Positions 6,187 to 12,895 of a stretch of 12,895 bases of DNA are shown one piece after another. This stretch comes from Phycisphaerae bacterium. Its GTDB lineage: Bacteria > Planctomycetota > Phycisphaerae > UBA1845 > Fen-1342. Under the pieces are notes generated by a model. The model did no database searches. It worked only from the letters and a program-made list of their open reading frames with translations, and was not told the DNA's origin. The stretch's first letter is position 1. Each line of letters starts with the position of its first letter. The position numbers and the translations under genes were made by a program. Location of the stretch: contig JALHOX010000081.1 of NCBI GenBank assembly GCA_022842805.1, positions 1 through 12,895 of the forward strand, written 5' to 3'.

Positions 6187-7896
6187 ATGTCGATCCTCGG
6201 TGCAAGTTTTCAGATCGGGCGCAGCGCTCTGGCCACCTATCAGTCGGCCCTCGCCGTCACCGGCCAGAACATCGCCAACGTCGGCAACCCCGACTACGCC
6301 CGGCAGAGCGGCCGCCTCGCAACGCTCGACGGCGGCCTGACCCCCAGCGGCCATCAGGTCGGCGCGGGCGTGCGCATGACCGGCCTGGTGCGCAATTTCG
6401 ACGCGGCCGTCGAGAACCGGCTGCGCGTCGCGCTCGGGGCCCGCAGCGGAGCCGAGACTTCGCAACAGGCCTGGCTGCAGACCGAGTCGCTCTACAACGA
6501 GCTGACCGACGCCGACCTCTCGACCCAGCTCAACAACTTCTTCAACGCCTTCGCCACGCTCGAGATCAACCCCCAGGACGCCTCGACGCGCAGCCTGATC
6601 CGCAGCTCGGCCGAGAACGTCGCCGGTGAGTTTCAGCGGCTGCACAAAGGACTGGTGTCGCAGGTTGAGGATCTCAACGTGCGCGTCGGCCAGGCGGTCG
6701 ACCGCGCCGACGACATCGCCGGCGAAATCGCCAATCTCAACAAGCTGATCATCACCGAAGAGTCGCGCGGCGTGGGCGTGGCCAGCGCCCTGCGCGACCG
6801 CCGCGACGGGCTGCTGCGCGAGCTTTCCGAATATCTCGACATTCAGGTGCGCGAGACCGCCAACGGCGCGGTCAACGTCTACGTCAACAGCGACCCGCTG
6901 ATCGAGGCCGGCCGATCGCGCGGGCTCAAAACCGAACTGCGACTCGAAGACGGGCTGGAGATCTTCCAGGTCCGATTCACCGACAACAACGGCCTCGTCC
7001 GCGCCCGCGACGGGCTGATCGCCGGCGTCGTCGATGCACGCGACAACGCGATTCGCGGCCAGATTTCCGCCCTCGACGGCGTGGCGCGGGCCTTCATCGG
7101 CGAAGTCAACCGCGTGCAATCGACCGGCGTCGGCCTCAACGCGCAACAATCGCTCAGCGGCGTGCACGCCGTGCGCGATGCCAACGCCGTGCTGAGCGAC
7201 CCGACCCTGGGCCTGCCCTATCCGATCAGCAACGGCGTCATGATCGTCCACGTCCGCAACGCCCAAACCGGGCAGGAAACCACCCGCCAAATCGAAGTCG
7301 ATCTCGACGGCCTCAATGGCGACGACACCACCCTCGCGGACCTGGCCGCAGCGCTCGACGGCGTGCCCGGGCTTTCCGCGGGCGTGACGACCGACCTGCG
7401 GCTGCAGGTCACCGCGGACGCCGGGTCGGAGGTTTGGTTCAGCGAGGATACCTCCGGCGCCCTGACCGCCCTCGGCGTCGGTGCGTTCTTCGAGGGCGAT
7501 TCCGCCTCCACGATCAATCTGCACGACTCGATTCGAAACAACGTCTCACTGATCGCGGCTTCGGCCAACGGCGCCGCGGCGGACGGCGCCAACGCGGGCC
7601 GCTTCGCCCTCCTGCAACGCGACGGCACCGCGCTGCTCAACGGCCGCACCGTCCAGCAGGCCCAGGCCGACATGTTCAGCACCGTCGCGGTCGGCGCGGC
7701 AAACGCCCAGGTGCGCTACGACGCCGCCGACGCGGTCTACAGCAGCATGCTCGCGCAACGCGAAGCGGTCAGCGGCGTCAGCCTCGACGAAGAGGCGATC
7801 AACCTCAGCAAATTCCAGACGGCGTTTCAGGGAGCAGCACGTTACCTGAGCGCGATCGATCGGTTGGCGGATGACGTGCTGGCGCTCGTGAGTTAG
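6187..7896 (+). CDS. flgK: Flagellar hook-associated protein 1 (HAP1)
   Basis: FlgK forms the first of the two junction rings joining hook to filament. It is secreted through the flagellar export channel, so no signal peptide is expected or seen. This 569-aa protein starts with the rod/hook-type helix ALATYQSALAVTGQNIANVGNPDYARQ (about residues 14-40, shown joined; key features are the Asn-Ile-Ala-Asn core and the following Pro-Asp-Tyr). It ends with the diagnostic VSLDEEAINLSKFQTAFQ helix and a final Leu-rich segment. The 357-440 region resembles a flagellin-IN module (strand, TTLADLAAAL helix, strand). Length is normal for the family (about 550). The ATG is three bases after the flgN stop with only a weak G-rich ribosome site, so translation is probably coupled to flgN. 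Confidence 0.95.
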   Translation: MSILGASFQIGRSALATYQSALAVTGQNIANVGNPDYARQSGRLATLDGGLTPSGHQVGAGVRMTGLVRNFDAAVENRLRVALGARSGAETSQQAWLQTESLYNELTDADLSTQLNNFFNAFATLEINPQDASTRSLIRSSAENVAGEFQRLHKGLVSQVEDLNVRVGQAVDRADDIAGEIANLNKLIITEESRGVGVASALRDRRDGLLRELSEYLDIQVRETANGAVNVYVNSDPLIEAGRSRGLKTELRLEDGLEIFQVRFTDNNGLVRARDGLIAGVVDARDNAIRGQISALDGVARAFIGEVNRVQSTGVGLNAQQSLSGVHAVRDANAVLSDPTLGLPYPISNGVMIVHVRNAQTGQETTRQIEVDLDGLNGDDTTLADLAAALDGVPGLSAGVTTDLRLQVTADAGSEVWFSEDTSGALTALGVGAFFEGDSASTINLHDSIRNNVSLIAASANGAAADGANAGRFALLQRDGTALLNGRTVQQAQADMFSTVAVGAANAQVRYDAADAVYSSMLAQREAVSGVSLDEEAINLSKFQTAFQGAARYLSAIDRLADDVLALVS

Positions 7897-7915
7897 GTGG
7901 CGTTTCATGCGCAGT

Positions 7916-8008
7916 GAGTTTCGAGTTTCGAGTGCAGAGTGTCGAGTGGAAGACGCGCTTAATCGCGCGTTTTGTAACTCGAAACTCTGCACTCGCACCT
8001 CGCAACTC
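7916..8008. repeat. Long imperfect palindrome in the flgK-flgL spacer
   Basis: The left arm 7916-7947 and right arm 7977-8008 are complementary at 28 of 32 positions, including an uninterrupted 12-bp core (CGAGTGCAGAGT with ACTCTGCACTCG). Between them a second stem pairs 7950-7958 with 7965-7973 around TTAATC, its 3' arm ending in TTTT. The arms are built from a short motif repeated with variation (GAGTTTCGAG, GAGTGCAGAG, GTCGAGT), unlike the codon-driven sequence around them. It ends 12 bases before the flgL ribosome site AGGAG. It looks like a dispersed intergenic palindrome of the REP/miniature-element kind. In RNA it would form a very stable hairpin that could stop RNA decay or partly terminate between flgK and flgL. 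Confidence 0.8.
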
Positions 8009-8031
8009 GCCGCGTCGGCAGGAGCTTCGAT

Positions 8032-9951
8032 ATGCCCGTAATCCCCATCAACGCGGCCCGCGTTTCCAACCACCTCCGCACCTTCAGTCTGCTGCAGGTC
8101 AGCCGACAGAATCAGGTCGGGTTGTTTCGGGCTCAAAATCAGATCGCGACCGGGCTGAAGTTTCAGAGCGCCAGCGAAGATCCGGCCGCGGCAAATGCGG
8201 CGAACGTCTTCGATCGACGCCTTGAGTCCATGGGCCAGGTGAAGAAAAACCTGCAGAGCGTCAACGCCGCCATGGGCTCGGTCGAAGGGGCGATGGCCGA
8301 GGCCATCGAGCTTCTCACCGAGGCCAAAAACATCAATCTCGAAGCCATCGGCGACAGCAGCTCCACCGCCGAGCGCCAGGCCCTGATGACCGTCGTCGAC
8401 CGCATCATCGAGCAGATGGTCAGCGTCGGAAACCGGCAGCACCTGAACCAGTATCTGTTCGCCGGCGACTACGGCGGCGGCCGGCCGTTTGAGTGGGACG
8501 GCGAAGGCGTGATCTATCGCGGCGACGCCGGCCTGACCGAGGCCATCGTCGATTCGAGCCTGCAGGAAGACAGCTTCACCGTCCCCGGAACGAACTTCTT
8601 CAACGCGATCAGCTCAGAGGTCCGCGGCATCGTCGACCTCGATCCGCGTCTGACCAACGACACACGCCTGCAGGATTTGCGCGGCGCGGCAGGGCAGGGC
8701 ATTCGCAACGGCGCGGTGCGCTTCGTCGTCGCCGGCGCAGAATACGCCGTCGATCTGACCGGGGCCGAGACCATCGGCGACGTCGTCGATCGCCTGAACG
8801 CCGCACTCCCGCAGGAACTGGCGGCCGCCAACGACGGACGCGGCATCGCCATCGGCTACACCGGCGGAGCGACGCCGGCCTTCACGATCGCCGACGTGGG
8901 CGGCGGCAACATGGCCCGCGACCTGGGCATTCATACCAACGGTGCTTCCGGACCGCTGGCCACCGCCGACCTCGACCCGGTGATGACGTTGCGCACGCGC
9001 GTGTCAGATTTGCGCGCCGGCGTCGCAGCCCAGTTGGGCGAGGGCATCACGATCGAGAACGGCAGCCGCAGCGTGCAGCTCGACCTCAGCGGCGCGGAGA
9101 CGCTGGAAGACGTGTTGAACCGCATTAACAGCACGGATATCGGCGTGTTCGCGCAGATCGGGGCCGATGGGCGCACGATTAACGTGCGCAACCGCATTTC
9201 CGGCAGCGCCCTCCGCATCTCCGAATGGAACGGCACCCTGGCCGAAACGCTCGGCATTCGCAGCATCGCCTCGGCCACCCCGCTGGCGGCCCTGAACGAC
9301 GGCCGCGGCGTGGAGACGGTCGCTGGCGCAGATGTGCGGATTTCTACTGCAAATGGCGGGGTTTTTGACATTGATCTCGACGGCACCATGACATTGCAGG
9401 ATGTCGTCGACCGCATGAACACCGCCGCCGGCGGCTCGTTCACCGCCTCGCTCTCGCCCGGCGGCGACGGAATCGAAATTTTGGACAACACCGCCGGGGC
9501 TGGCACGCTGCGTGCTGAGAGTGTGAACGGTTCTTTCGCATACGAAGACCTGGGCTTGGATGTCGCGGCGGTCGGCAATGTGCTGACCGGGCGCAACGTG
9601 AATCCGATCTTCGTCGACGGCGCCTTCTCGGCGCTGATCGAGCTGCGAAACGGACTCGCGAACGATGACCGGCGCATGTTGCAACGCGCCGGCGAACGAA
9701 TGGAACGCGTCCTGGGCGACATGCTCGAAGTGCAGGGCCAGGCCGCCGCCCAGGCCAAGAAGATGGAAGATCGCTCGGAGAGATTGGAAAACGAGCTGAC
9801 CGCGACGCAGGTCATGATGAGCGAAGTGCGCGACGCGGATCTGACGGAAGTGATTGTGAAGTTTCAACAGATGCAGACCGCGCTGCAGGCCAACTATCAG
9901 GCGGCGTCGCGAATCCTGGATCTGAACCTGCTGGAGTTCCTCGGTCGGTAA
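8032..9951 (+). CDS. flgL: Flagellar hook-associated protein 3 (HAP3), enlarged
   Basis: FlgL is the second hook-filament junction ring protein and the platform on which flagellin assembles. Residues 1-140 match the flagellin-like N-terminal coiled coil (QNQIATGLKFQSASEDPAAA), and NQYLFAGDY near 143-151 is a FlgL hallmark. The C-terminus (about 540-639) closes the D0/D1 coiled coil with VRDADLTEVIVKFQQMQTAL. At 639 aa it is about twice the usual 300-400. The excess lies in three tandem modules at about 222-303, 334-410 and 427-512. Each has a strand (VDLTGAET, LDLSGAET, IDLDGTMT), an Asp-Val-Val/Leu helix with Arg-Leu/Ile/Met-Asn, further strands and a closing DLGI/TLGI/DLGL, which is the flagellin-IN pattern. 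ATG 8032 follows AGGAG (8020-8024) by 7 nt. Confidence 0.93.
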   Translation: MPVIPINAARVSNHLRTFSLLQVSRQNQVGLFRAQNQIATGLKFQSASEDPAAANAANVFDRRLESMGQVKKNLQSVNAAMGSVEGAMAEAIELLTEAKNINLEAIGDSSSTAERQALMTVVDRIIEQMVSVGNRQHLNQYLFAGDYGGGRPFEWDGEGVIYRGDAGLTEAIVDSSLQEDSFTVPGTNFFNAISSEVRGIVDLDPRLTNDTRLQDLRGAAGQGIRNGAVRFVVAGAEYAVDLTGAETIGDVVDRLNAALPQELAAANDGRGIAIGYTGGATPAFTIADVGGGNMARDLGIHTNGASGPLATADLDPVMTLRTRVSDLRAGVAAQLGEGITIENGSRSVQLDLSGAETLEDVLNRINSTDIGVFAQIGADGRTINVRNRISGSALRISEWNGTLAETLGIRSIASATPLAALNDGRGVETVAGADVRISTANGGVFDIDLDGTMTLQDVVDRMNTAAGGSFTASLSPGGDGIEILDNTAGAGTLRAESVNGSFAYEDLGLDVAAVGNVLTGRNVNPIFVDGAFSALIELRNGLANDDRRMLQRAGERMERVLGDMLEVQGQAAAQAKKMEDRSERLENELTATQVMMSEVRDADLTEVIVKFQQMQTALQANYQAASRILDLNLLEFLGR

Positions 9952-10225
9952 CCACCGGGGCGCGACATAGAGCAGGCGAGAACGAAGAGAGGGAGAAGAC
10001 AGGTTTCGCGGGCCCGCGCCACGGCGAGTGCGGCGGCCCGCAGGTGTGAAGGTGAGGACGCGACCAGGTATGGCGCGTCGGAACGGTTGGATGTGTAGAG
10101 CAGGGCTCAGCCTTGCTCGTGTCCCGCAGCGAACGCGTGAATTGGACGAACTCCGGCGGATGCCCGCCGGCACGCGAGCGCAGCGCTTGCCGCAGTTGGA
10201 CGGTCGCCGACGGGAGCAGCTAGCG
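9952..10225. other. flgL-fliW spacer with two hairpins
   Basis: No gene is supported in these 274 bases; the open frame back to 10028 is Arg-rich and unlike FliW. A perfect 12-bp palindrome CGCGGGCCCGCG lies at 10007-10018. A 9-bp stem with one G-U pair and a TCA loop lies at 10098-10118 (GAGCAGGGC/GCCTTGCTC). Neither has a T-run. A purine-rich stretch covers about 9970-10003. The spacing suggests fliW may have its own promoter or be set apart by RNA processing, but no promoter is recognisable. Confidence 0.5.
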
Positions 10226-10678
10226 ATGCTCATTCAGACGACGCGATTTGGAACGATCGAGGTGGACGACGAAAAGTTGATCACCTTCGAGCAGGGATTG
10301 CTGGGTTTTCCGAAGTGCACGCGCTTCGCGCTGATCCAGACCAACCCGGAGGCAGTCTTCTTCTGGCTGCAGTCGGTCGACGCCGCCAACCTGGCCTTCG
10401 TAGTCTGCGATCCGCGGGCCTTCGTGCCGGACTATCAGGTCGGCATTCGCCGCGACGAGGTCGCCAACCTCGAACTCGGGGGCGATGAGGATTGCCAGGT
10501 CCTGGTGATCGTCAACAAGGTCGACGGGCGTCTGACGGGCAATCTGCTCGGGCCCCTGGTCATCGGCGCAACGTCGAGGCTCGGGCGCCAGTTCGTGCTG
10601 TCGGACAAGCGATTTTCGACCCGACAGCCTCTGATGGAGGCGCCGGGCGTCGCACGGGCGACGGCGAAGTCGGCGTGA
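10226..10678 (+). CDS. fliW: Flagellar assembly factor FliW, CsrA antagonist
   Basis: FliW binds CsrA non-competitively and removes it from flagellin mRNA. When unassembled flagellin accumulates it takes FliW away and CsrA represses translation again (established in B. subtilis). The 150-aa protein has the family's landmarks: FEQGLLGFPK (21-30), FFWLQSVDAANLAFVV (45-60), DPRAFVPDY (62-70) and TGNLLGPLVI (104-113) followed by RLGRQFVLSDKRFSTRQPL. ATG 10226 is preceded by GGGAG (10212-10216) with a 9-nt gap, and this start matches the conserved N-terminus. It lies between flgL and csrA, as in Bacillus, though not tightly spaced. Confidence 0.95.
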   Translation: MLIQTTRFGTIEVDDEKLITFEQGLLGFPKCTRFALIQTNPEAVFFWLQSVDAANLAFVVCDPRAFVPDYQVGIRRDEVANLELGGDEDCQVLVIVNKVDGRLTGNLLGPLVIGATSRLGRQFVLSDKRFSTRQPLMEAPGVARATAKSA

Positions 10679-10681
10679 GCA

Positions 10682-10698
10682 GGCCCCAGCCAGGGGCC
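10682..10698. other. GC-rich hairpin right after fliW
   Basis: GGCCCC (10682-10687) and GGGGCC (10693-10698) form a perfect 6-bp stem with loop AGCCA, starting four bases after the fliW stop. There is no T-run. It may attenuate transcription or protect the fliW 3' end. The rest of the 264-base spacer to csrA (10679-10942) holds no supported gene and no recognisable promoter. Confidence 0.35.
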
Positions 10699-10942
10699 GA
10701 TCGGGCGGACGACCGCACAGCGTGTGCGATTGCCGCAAAATGGCGTAGCCAAAGGATTCGAGGGTCAGCTAAGATGTACGTGGGCGTAATCGGGCAGGAA
10801 GGACGAGAGCGGCGTTTCGGCGCTGCGGCCTGCGCGCCGACGGAGCGGTTTGCGGGCGCACTCGTTCGTGTGCGACGCGAGCAAAACGAAGCTCCCTCGC
10901 AGAGTAGTAAGCGCATCGGCACAGTCCAGGAAGGAGCCGCGG

Positions 10943-11254
10943 ATGTTGGTGCTATCCAGACAGCGCGACGAATCGATCATTATCGGGGACAACGTCCAAG
11001 TCACGATTGTGGATATACGCGGGGACAAAGTTCGATTGGGAATTGTGGCGCCGCCCGAAGTGACGGTGCACCGCAAGGAAGTCTACGACGCGATTCAGCG
11101 CGAGAATCGCAAAGCCTCCGGAGTCTCTCCGGCCGATCTGCCAGCGGTGAAAGCCGCCACGCCGGCGGCCGCGACCGCTTCGCGCAACTCCACCCCTCAC
11201 TCGAGCAACGGCACACCCGCCGCGGCTCCGCCCGCGTCAGGAGCCGCTTCGTAG
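10943..11254 (+). CDS. csrA: Translational regulator CsrA with a C-terminal extension
   Basis: CsrA is a dimeric RNA-binding protein that recognises GGA motifs in mRNA leaders and blocks ribosome access. The core is complete: MLVLSRQRDESIIIGDNVQV (1-20) with Arg6, and VAPPEVTVHRKEVY (35-48) with Arg44; Arg6 and Arg44 stand at the two main RNA-contacting Arg positions. The core ends near residue 60. A further 40 or so residues rich in Ala, Pro, Ser and Thr bring the total to 103 aa, against the usual 60-75. ATG 10943 follows AAGGAG (10931-10936) by 6 nt; the upstream frame to 10850 is not conserved in kind. Position between fliW and fliC points to flagellin mRNA as a main target. The tail reads as disordered and contains no recognisable domain. 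Confidence 0.95.
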   Translation: MLVLSRQRDESIIIGDNVQVTIVDIRGDKVRLGIVAPPEVTVHRKEVYDAIQRENRKASGVSPADLPAVKAATPAAATASRNSTPHSSNGTPAAAPPASGAAS

Positions 11255-11330
11255 CGGATCTCGACGTTCGTCTTCGTTCGGAAATTCAGGACTTCTAAGA
11301 AAGCCACGAACCGTTCAAGGAGGATGGCCA
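11255..11330 (+). promoter_or_regulatory. fliC leader with GGA motifs, probable CsrA target
   Basis: GGA occurs at 11256, 11280, 11289, 11319 and 11322. The last two lie within the near-perfect Shine-Dalgarno AAGGAGG (11317-11323), 7 nt before ATG 11331. This matches the B. subtilis hag arrangement, where CsrA binds one upstream site and one over the ribosome site. GTTCG (11276-11280) can pair with CGAAC (11307-11311), which would place the 11289 GGA in a loop. I saw no sigma-28 (TAAA-N15-GCCGATAA) promoter here. Confidence 0.6.
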
Positions 11331-12749
11331 ATGGCTCGTATTAACTCAAACGTCGGGGCCGTGATCGCCCAACGACAGCTCGGCAGCTCGTACCGCTCGC
11401 TCAACAACACCCTCAGCAAGCTCAGCACCGGGCTGCGGATCAACCGCGGCAAGGACGACCCCGCGGGGTTGATCATCAGCGAGCGGCTGCGGGCCGAAAT
11501 CGGCGCCGTAAACCAGGCGATCCGAAACACCCAGCGGGCCAGCAACATCATCGCCACCACGGAAGGCGCGCTCGACGAAGTCGCCAACCTCCTGCGCGAT
11601 ATTCAGGGCCTCGTCATCGAAGCGGCCAACGAGGGCGCGCTCTCCCAGGAAGAGATCGCCGCCAACCAGCTGCAGATCGACTCCGCCATCGAGAGCATCA
11701 CCCGAATCAGCAACAGCACCACCTTCGGCGGTAAGCAGTTGCTCAACGGCTCGCTCGACTACATCACCAGCGGCGTCACCACCAGCCAGCTGGCGAGCGT
11801 GCAGATCCGCGGCGCTCAGTTCGGTACGCGAAGCTCGATCCCCGTCGAGATCGACGTCACCCAGTCCGCATTGCCCGCCCGGCTCATCTATCCCGCCAGT
11901 AATACCGGCGCCGGCACCGTCACCATCGAGGTGCAGGGCAACGACGGCGTGACCACGCTCTCCTTCGCCTCAAACACCCCCGTCTCGACCGTCGTCGAAG
12001 CCATCAACTCGGTCAGCGACTCCACCGGCGTACGCGCTACCCAGTCGGGCGGCGCCTTCTACGTCGAGAGCACCGGACTCGGCAGCCGCCAGTTCGTCTC
12101 CATCAAGGCGCTCACCGGCAGCTTCGTCGTCGAGGACACCGGCGGCAATCCCAGCGTGCGACAGGTCGGCCGCGACGCTCGCGCCACCCTCAACGGCGCG
12201 CTGACCACCGGCGACGGCAACCGCCTGACCCTCAAGACCTCAACCCTCGACATCGAGGTCCGCCTCGATGACAACTTCGGAACCGGCACCACCACCTTCG
12301 ACATCACCGACGGCGGAGCGCTCTTCCAGGTAGGGCCGCAGGTCAATACGAATCTGCAAGTCGGCCTGGGCGTGCAATCGGTCGCGGCTTCGCGGCTCGG
12401 CAACGCCGAGGTCGGATTCCTCTCGCAGATTCAGACCGGTCAGTCCTTCTCCTTGTCGAGCGGCAATTTCCTCGACGCTCAAAAGGTGCTGGACGACGCG
12501 ATCAAGCAGGTCGCGGTGATGCGTGGGCGTCTGGGCGCGTTCGAAAAGAACAGCCTCGACACCAACGTCAGCCAGCTCAGCATCACCATGGAGAACCTGA
12601 CCTCCTCCGAGAGCGCCATCCGCGACGCGGACTTCGCGGCCGAAACTTCGCAACTCGCTCGAAACCAGGTGCTGGTCAGCTCCGGCACCACGGTCCTGGG
12701 CATCGCCAATCAGACCCCGGCGAGCGTGTTGCAGTTGCTCGGCGGCTAA
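11331..12749 (+). CDS. fliC: Flagellin, the filament subunit
   Basis: This 472-aa protein is the main filament monomer, exported unfolded through the flagellar channel and polymerised at the tip. The N-terminal D0/D1 region is canonical: MARINSNVGAVIAQRQL, then LSTGLRINRGKDDPAGL (31-47) and the helix through TFGGKQLLNGS (about 131-141). The C-terminal region carries LGAFEKNSL, ESAIRDADFAAETSQLAR and the closing QTPASVLQLLGG. The variable centre (about 160-335) contains beta-rich sequence with a flagellin-IN-like unit (TVTIEVQG to VSIKAL). In the D1 stretch corresponding to the TLR5-contact region the sequence is LLRDIQGLVIEAAN (87-100). The leader has a strong ribosome site with CsrA-type motifs, and strong hairpins follow the stop, as suits a highly expressed, post-transcriptionally controlled gene. 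Confidence 0.97.
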   Translation: MARINSNVGAVIAQRQLGSSYRSLNNTLSKLSTGLRINRGKDDPAGLIISERLRAEIGAVNQAIRNTQRASNIIATTEGALDEVANLLRDIQGLVIEAANEGALSQEEIAANQLQIDSAIESITRISNSTTFGGKQLLNGSLDYITSGVTTSQLASVQIRGAQFGTRSSIPVEIDVTQSALPARLIYPASNTGAGTVTIEVQGNDGVTTLSFASNTPVSTVVEAINSVSDSTGVRATQSGGAFYVESTGLGSRQFVSIKALTGSFVVEDTGGNPSVRQVGRDARATLNGALTTGDGNRLTLKTSTLDIEVRLDDNFGTGTTTFDITDGGALFQVGPQVNTNLQVGLGVQSVAASRLGNAEVGFLSQIQTGQSFSLSSGNFLDAQKVLDDAIKQVAVMRGRLGAFEKNSLDTNVSQLSITMENLTSSESAIRDADFAAETSQLARNQVLVSSGTTVLGIANQTPASVLQLLGG

Positions 12750-12756
12750 GACCCCG

Positions 12757-12785
12757 GGAGCCCCGGCTCTTTCGAGCCGGCCTCC
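12757..12785 (+). other. First hairpin after fliC
   Basis: CCGGCTC (12763-12769) pairs with GAGCCGG (12774-12780) around the tetraloop TTTC. An outer GGAG/CTCC stem (12757-12760 with 12782-12785) extends it across a small internal loop. It begins seven bases after the fliC stop. Without a T-run it is more likely an mRNA 3'-end stabiliser than the terminator itself. Confidence 0.5.
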
Positions 12786-12811
12786 ATCGCTCGTGTCCGG
12801 TGAAAATGCTT

Positions 12812-12848
12812 CAGGCGGCGCGCCCCGGCGCGCCGCCTGTCTTTCATT
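12812..12848 (+). terminator. Strong intrinsic terminator after fliC
   Basis: CAGGCGGCGCGCC (12812-12824) and GGCGCGCCGCCTG (12827-12839) form a 13-bp inverted repeat; in RNA about 12 pairs with a CCCG-type loop. It is followed by TCTTTCATT (12840-12848) and preceded by GAAAA, so it could work from either side. It most likely ends the flagellar transcription unit. The remaining bases to 12895 show no feature. Confidence 0.75.
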
Positions 12849-12895
12849 GCGCCCCGCAAACATCGTCAGGCCGGCTGCGGCGACCGATGCTGCTC

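Noticed and set aside
5500..7524. A 674-codon open frame on the minus strand across flgN and flgK
   Set aside because: It lies antisense to two well-supported genes, has the Asp/Val/Gly-rich composition of a high-GC shadow frame, and matches no family.
9501..9516. TGGCAC-N5-GTGCT, a sigma-54-like site
   Set aside because: It lies deep inside flgL coding sequence with no downstream gene start nearby; it serves as a measure of chance matches.
9952..10225. Several GGA motifs before fliW as extra CsrA sites
   Set aside because: Their number is about what this base composition gives by chance, and none overlaps the fliW ribosome site in a clear hairpin loop.
10492..11298. A 268-codon + frame over fliW, its spacer and csrA
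   Set aside because: It overlaps two recognised genes in a different frame and is Arg/Gly-rich without motifs.

Overview
The window is a GC-rich (about two-thirds G+C by eye) bacterial chromosome segment with eleven protein genes and one tRNA gene. The best guess for the host is a motile planctomycete or close relative. This rests on the GC content, a phosphohexomutase with archaeal-style active-site loops, an Asp/Asn-rich secreted protein and an orphan lipoprotein. It is an inference from style, since no rRNA or other marker is present.

Left part (1-5100), housekeeping and accessory genes. prfB (release factor 2) is split by a classic programmed +1 frameshift, so the complete gene begins at 134. 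A likely terminator follows. Next comes a small exported, extremely acidic protein (1455-1949) ending in three 39-bp tandem repeats. On the opposite strand lie a VapBC-type toxin-antitoxin pair (2813-2095) and a predicted lipoprotein of unknown function (3333-2866). A GlmM-like phosphohexomutase (3521-4855) points right, and a tRNA-Thr(UGU) gene (5093-5021) points left.

Right part (5383-12749), a late flagellar cluster in the order flgN-flgK-flgL-fliW-csrA-fliC, all on the + strand. This is the core order known from Bacillus (flgN-flgK-flgL-...-fliW-csrA-hag). FlgN is the export chaperone for the hook-filament junction proteins FlgK and FlgL, and FliC is the filament subunit. FliW and CsrA form the known homeostatic switch: free flagellin binds FliW, releasing CsrA to block flagellin translation. 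The fliC leader carries several GGA motifs, two of them inside the Shine-Dalgarno sequence, as expected of a CsrA target.

Unusual points in the cluster are a long imperfect palindrome between flgK and flgL, an oversized FlgL with three internal flagellin-IN-like repeats, a FlgN with a low-complexity central insert, and a CsrA with a tail of about 40 residues. Strong hairpins close the cluster after fliC. I found no clearly unknown multi-gene system. The most novel-looking elements are the palindromic repeat, the acidic repeat protein and the tailed CsrA.
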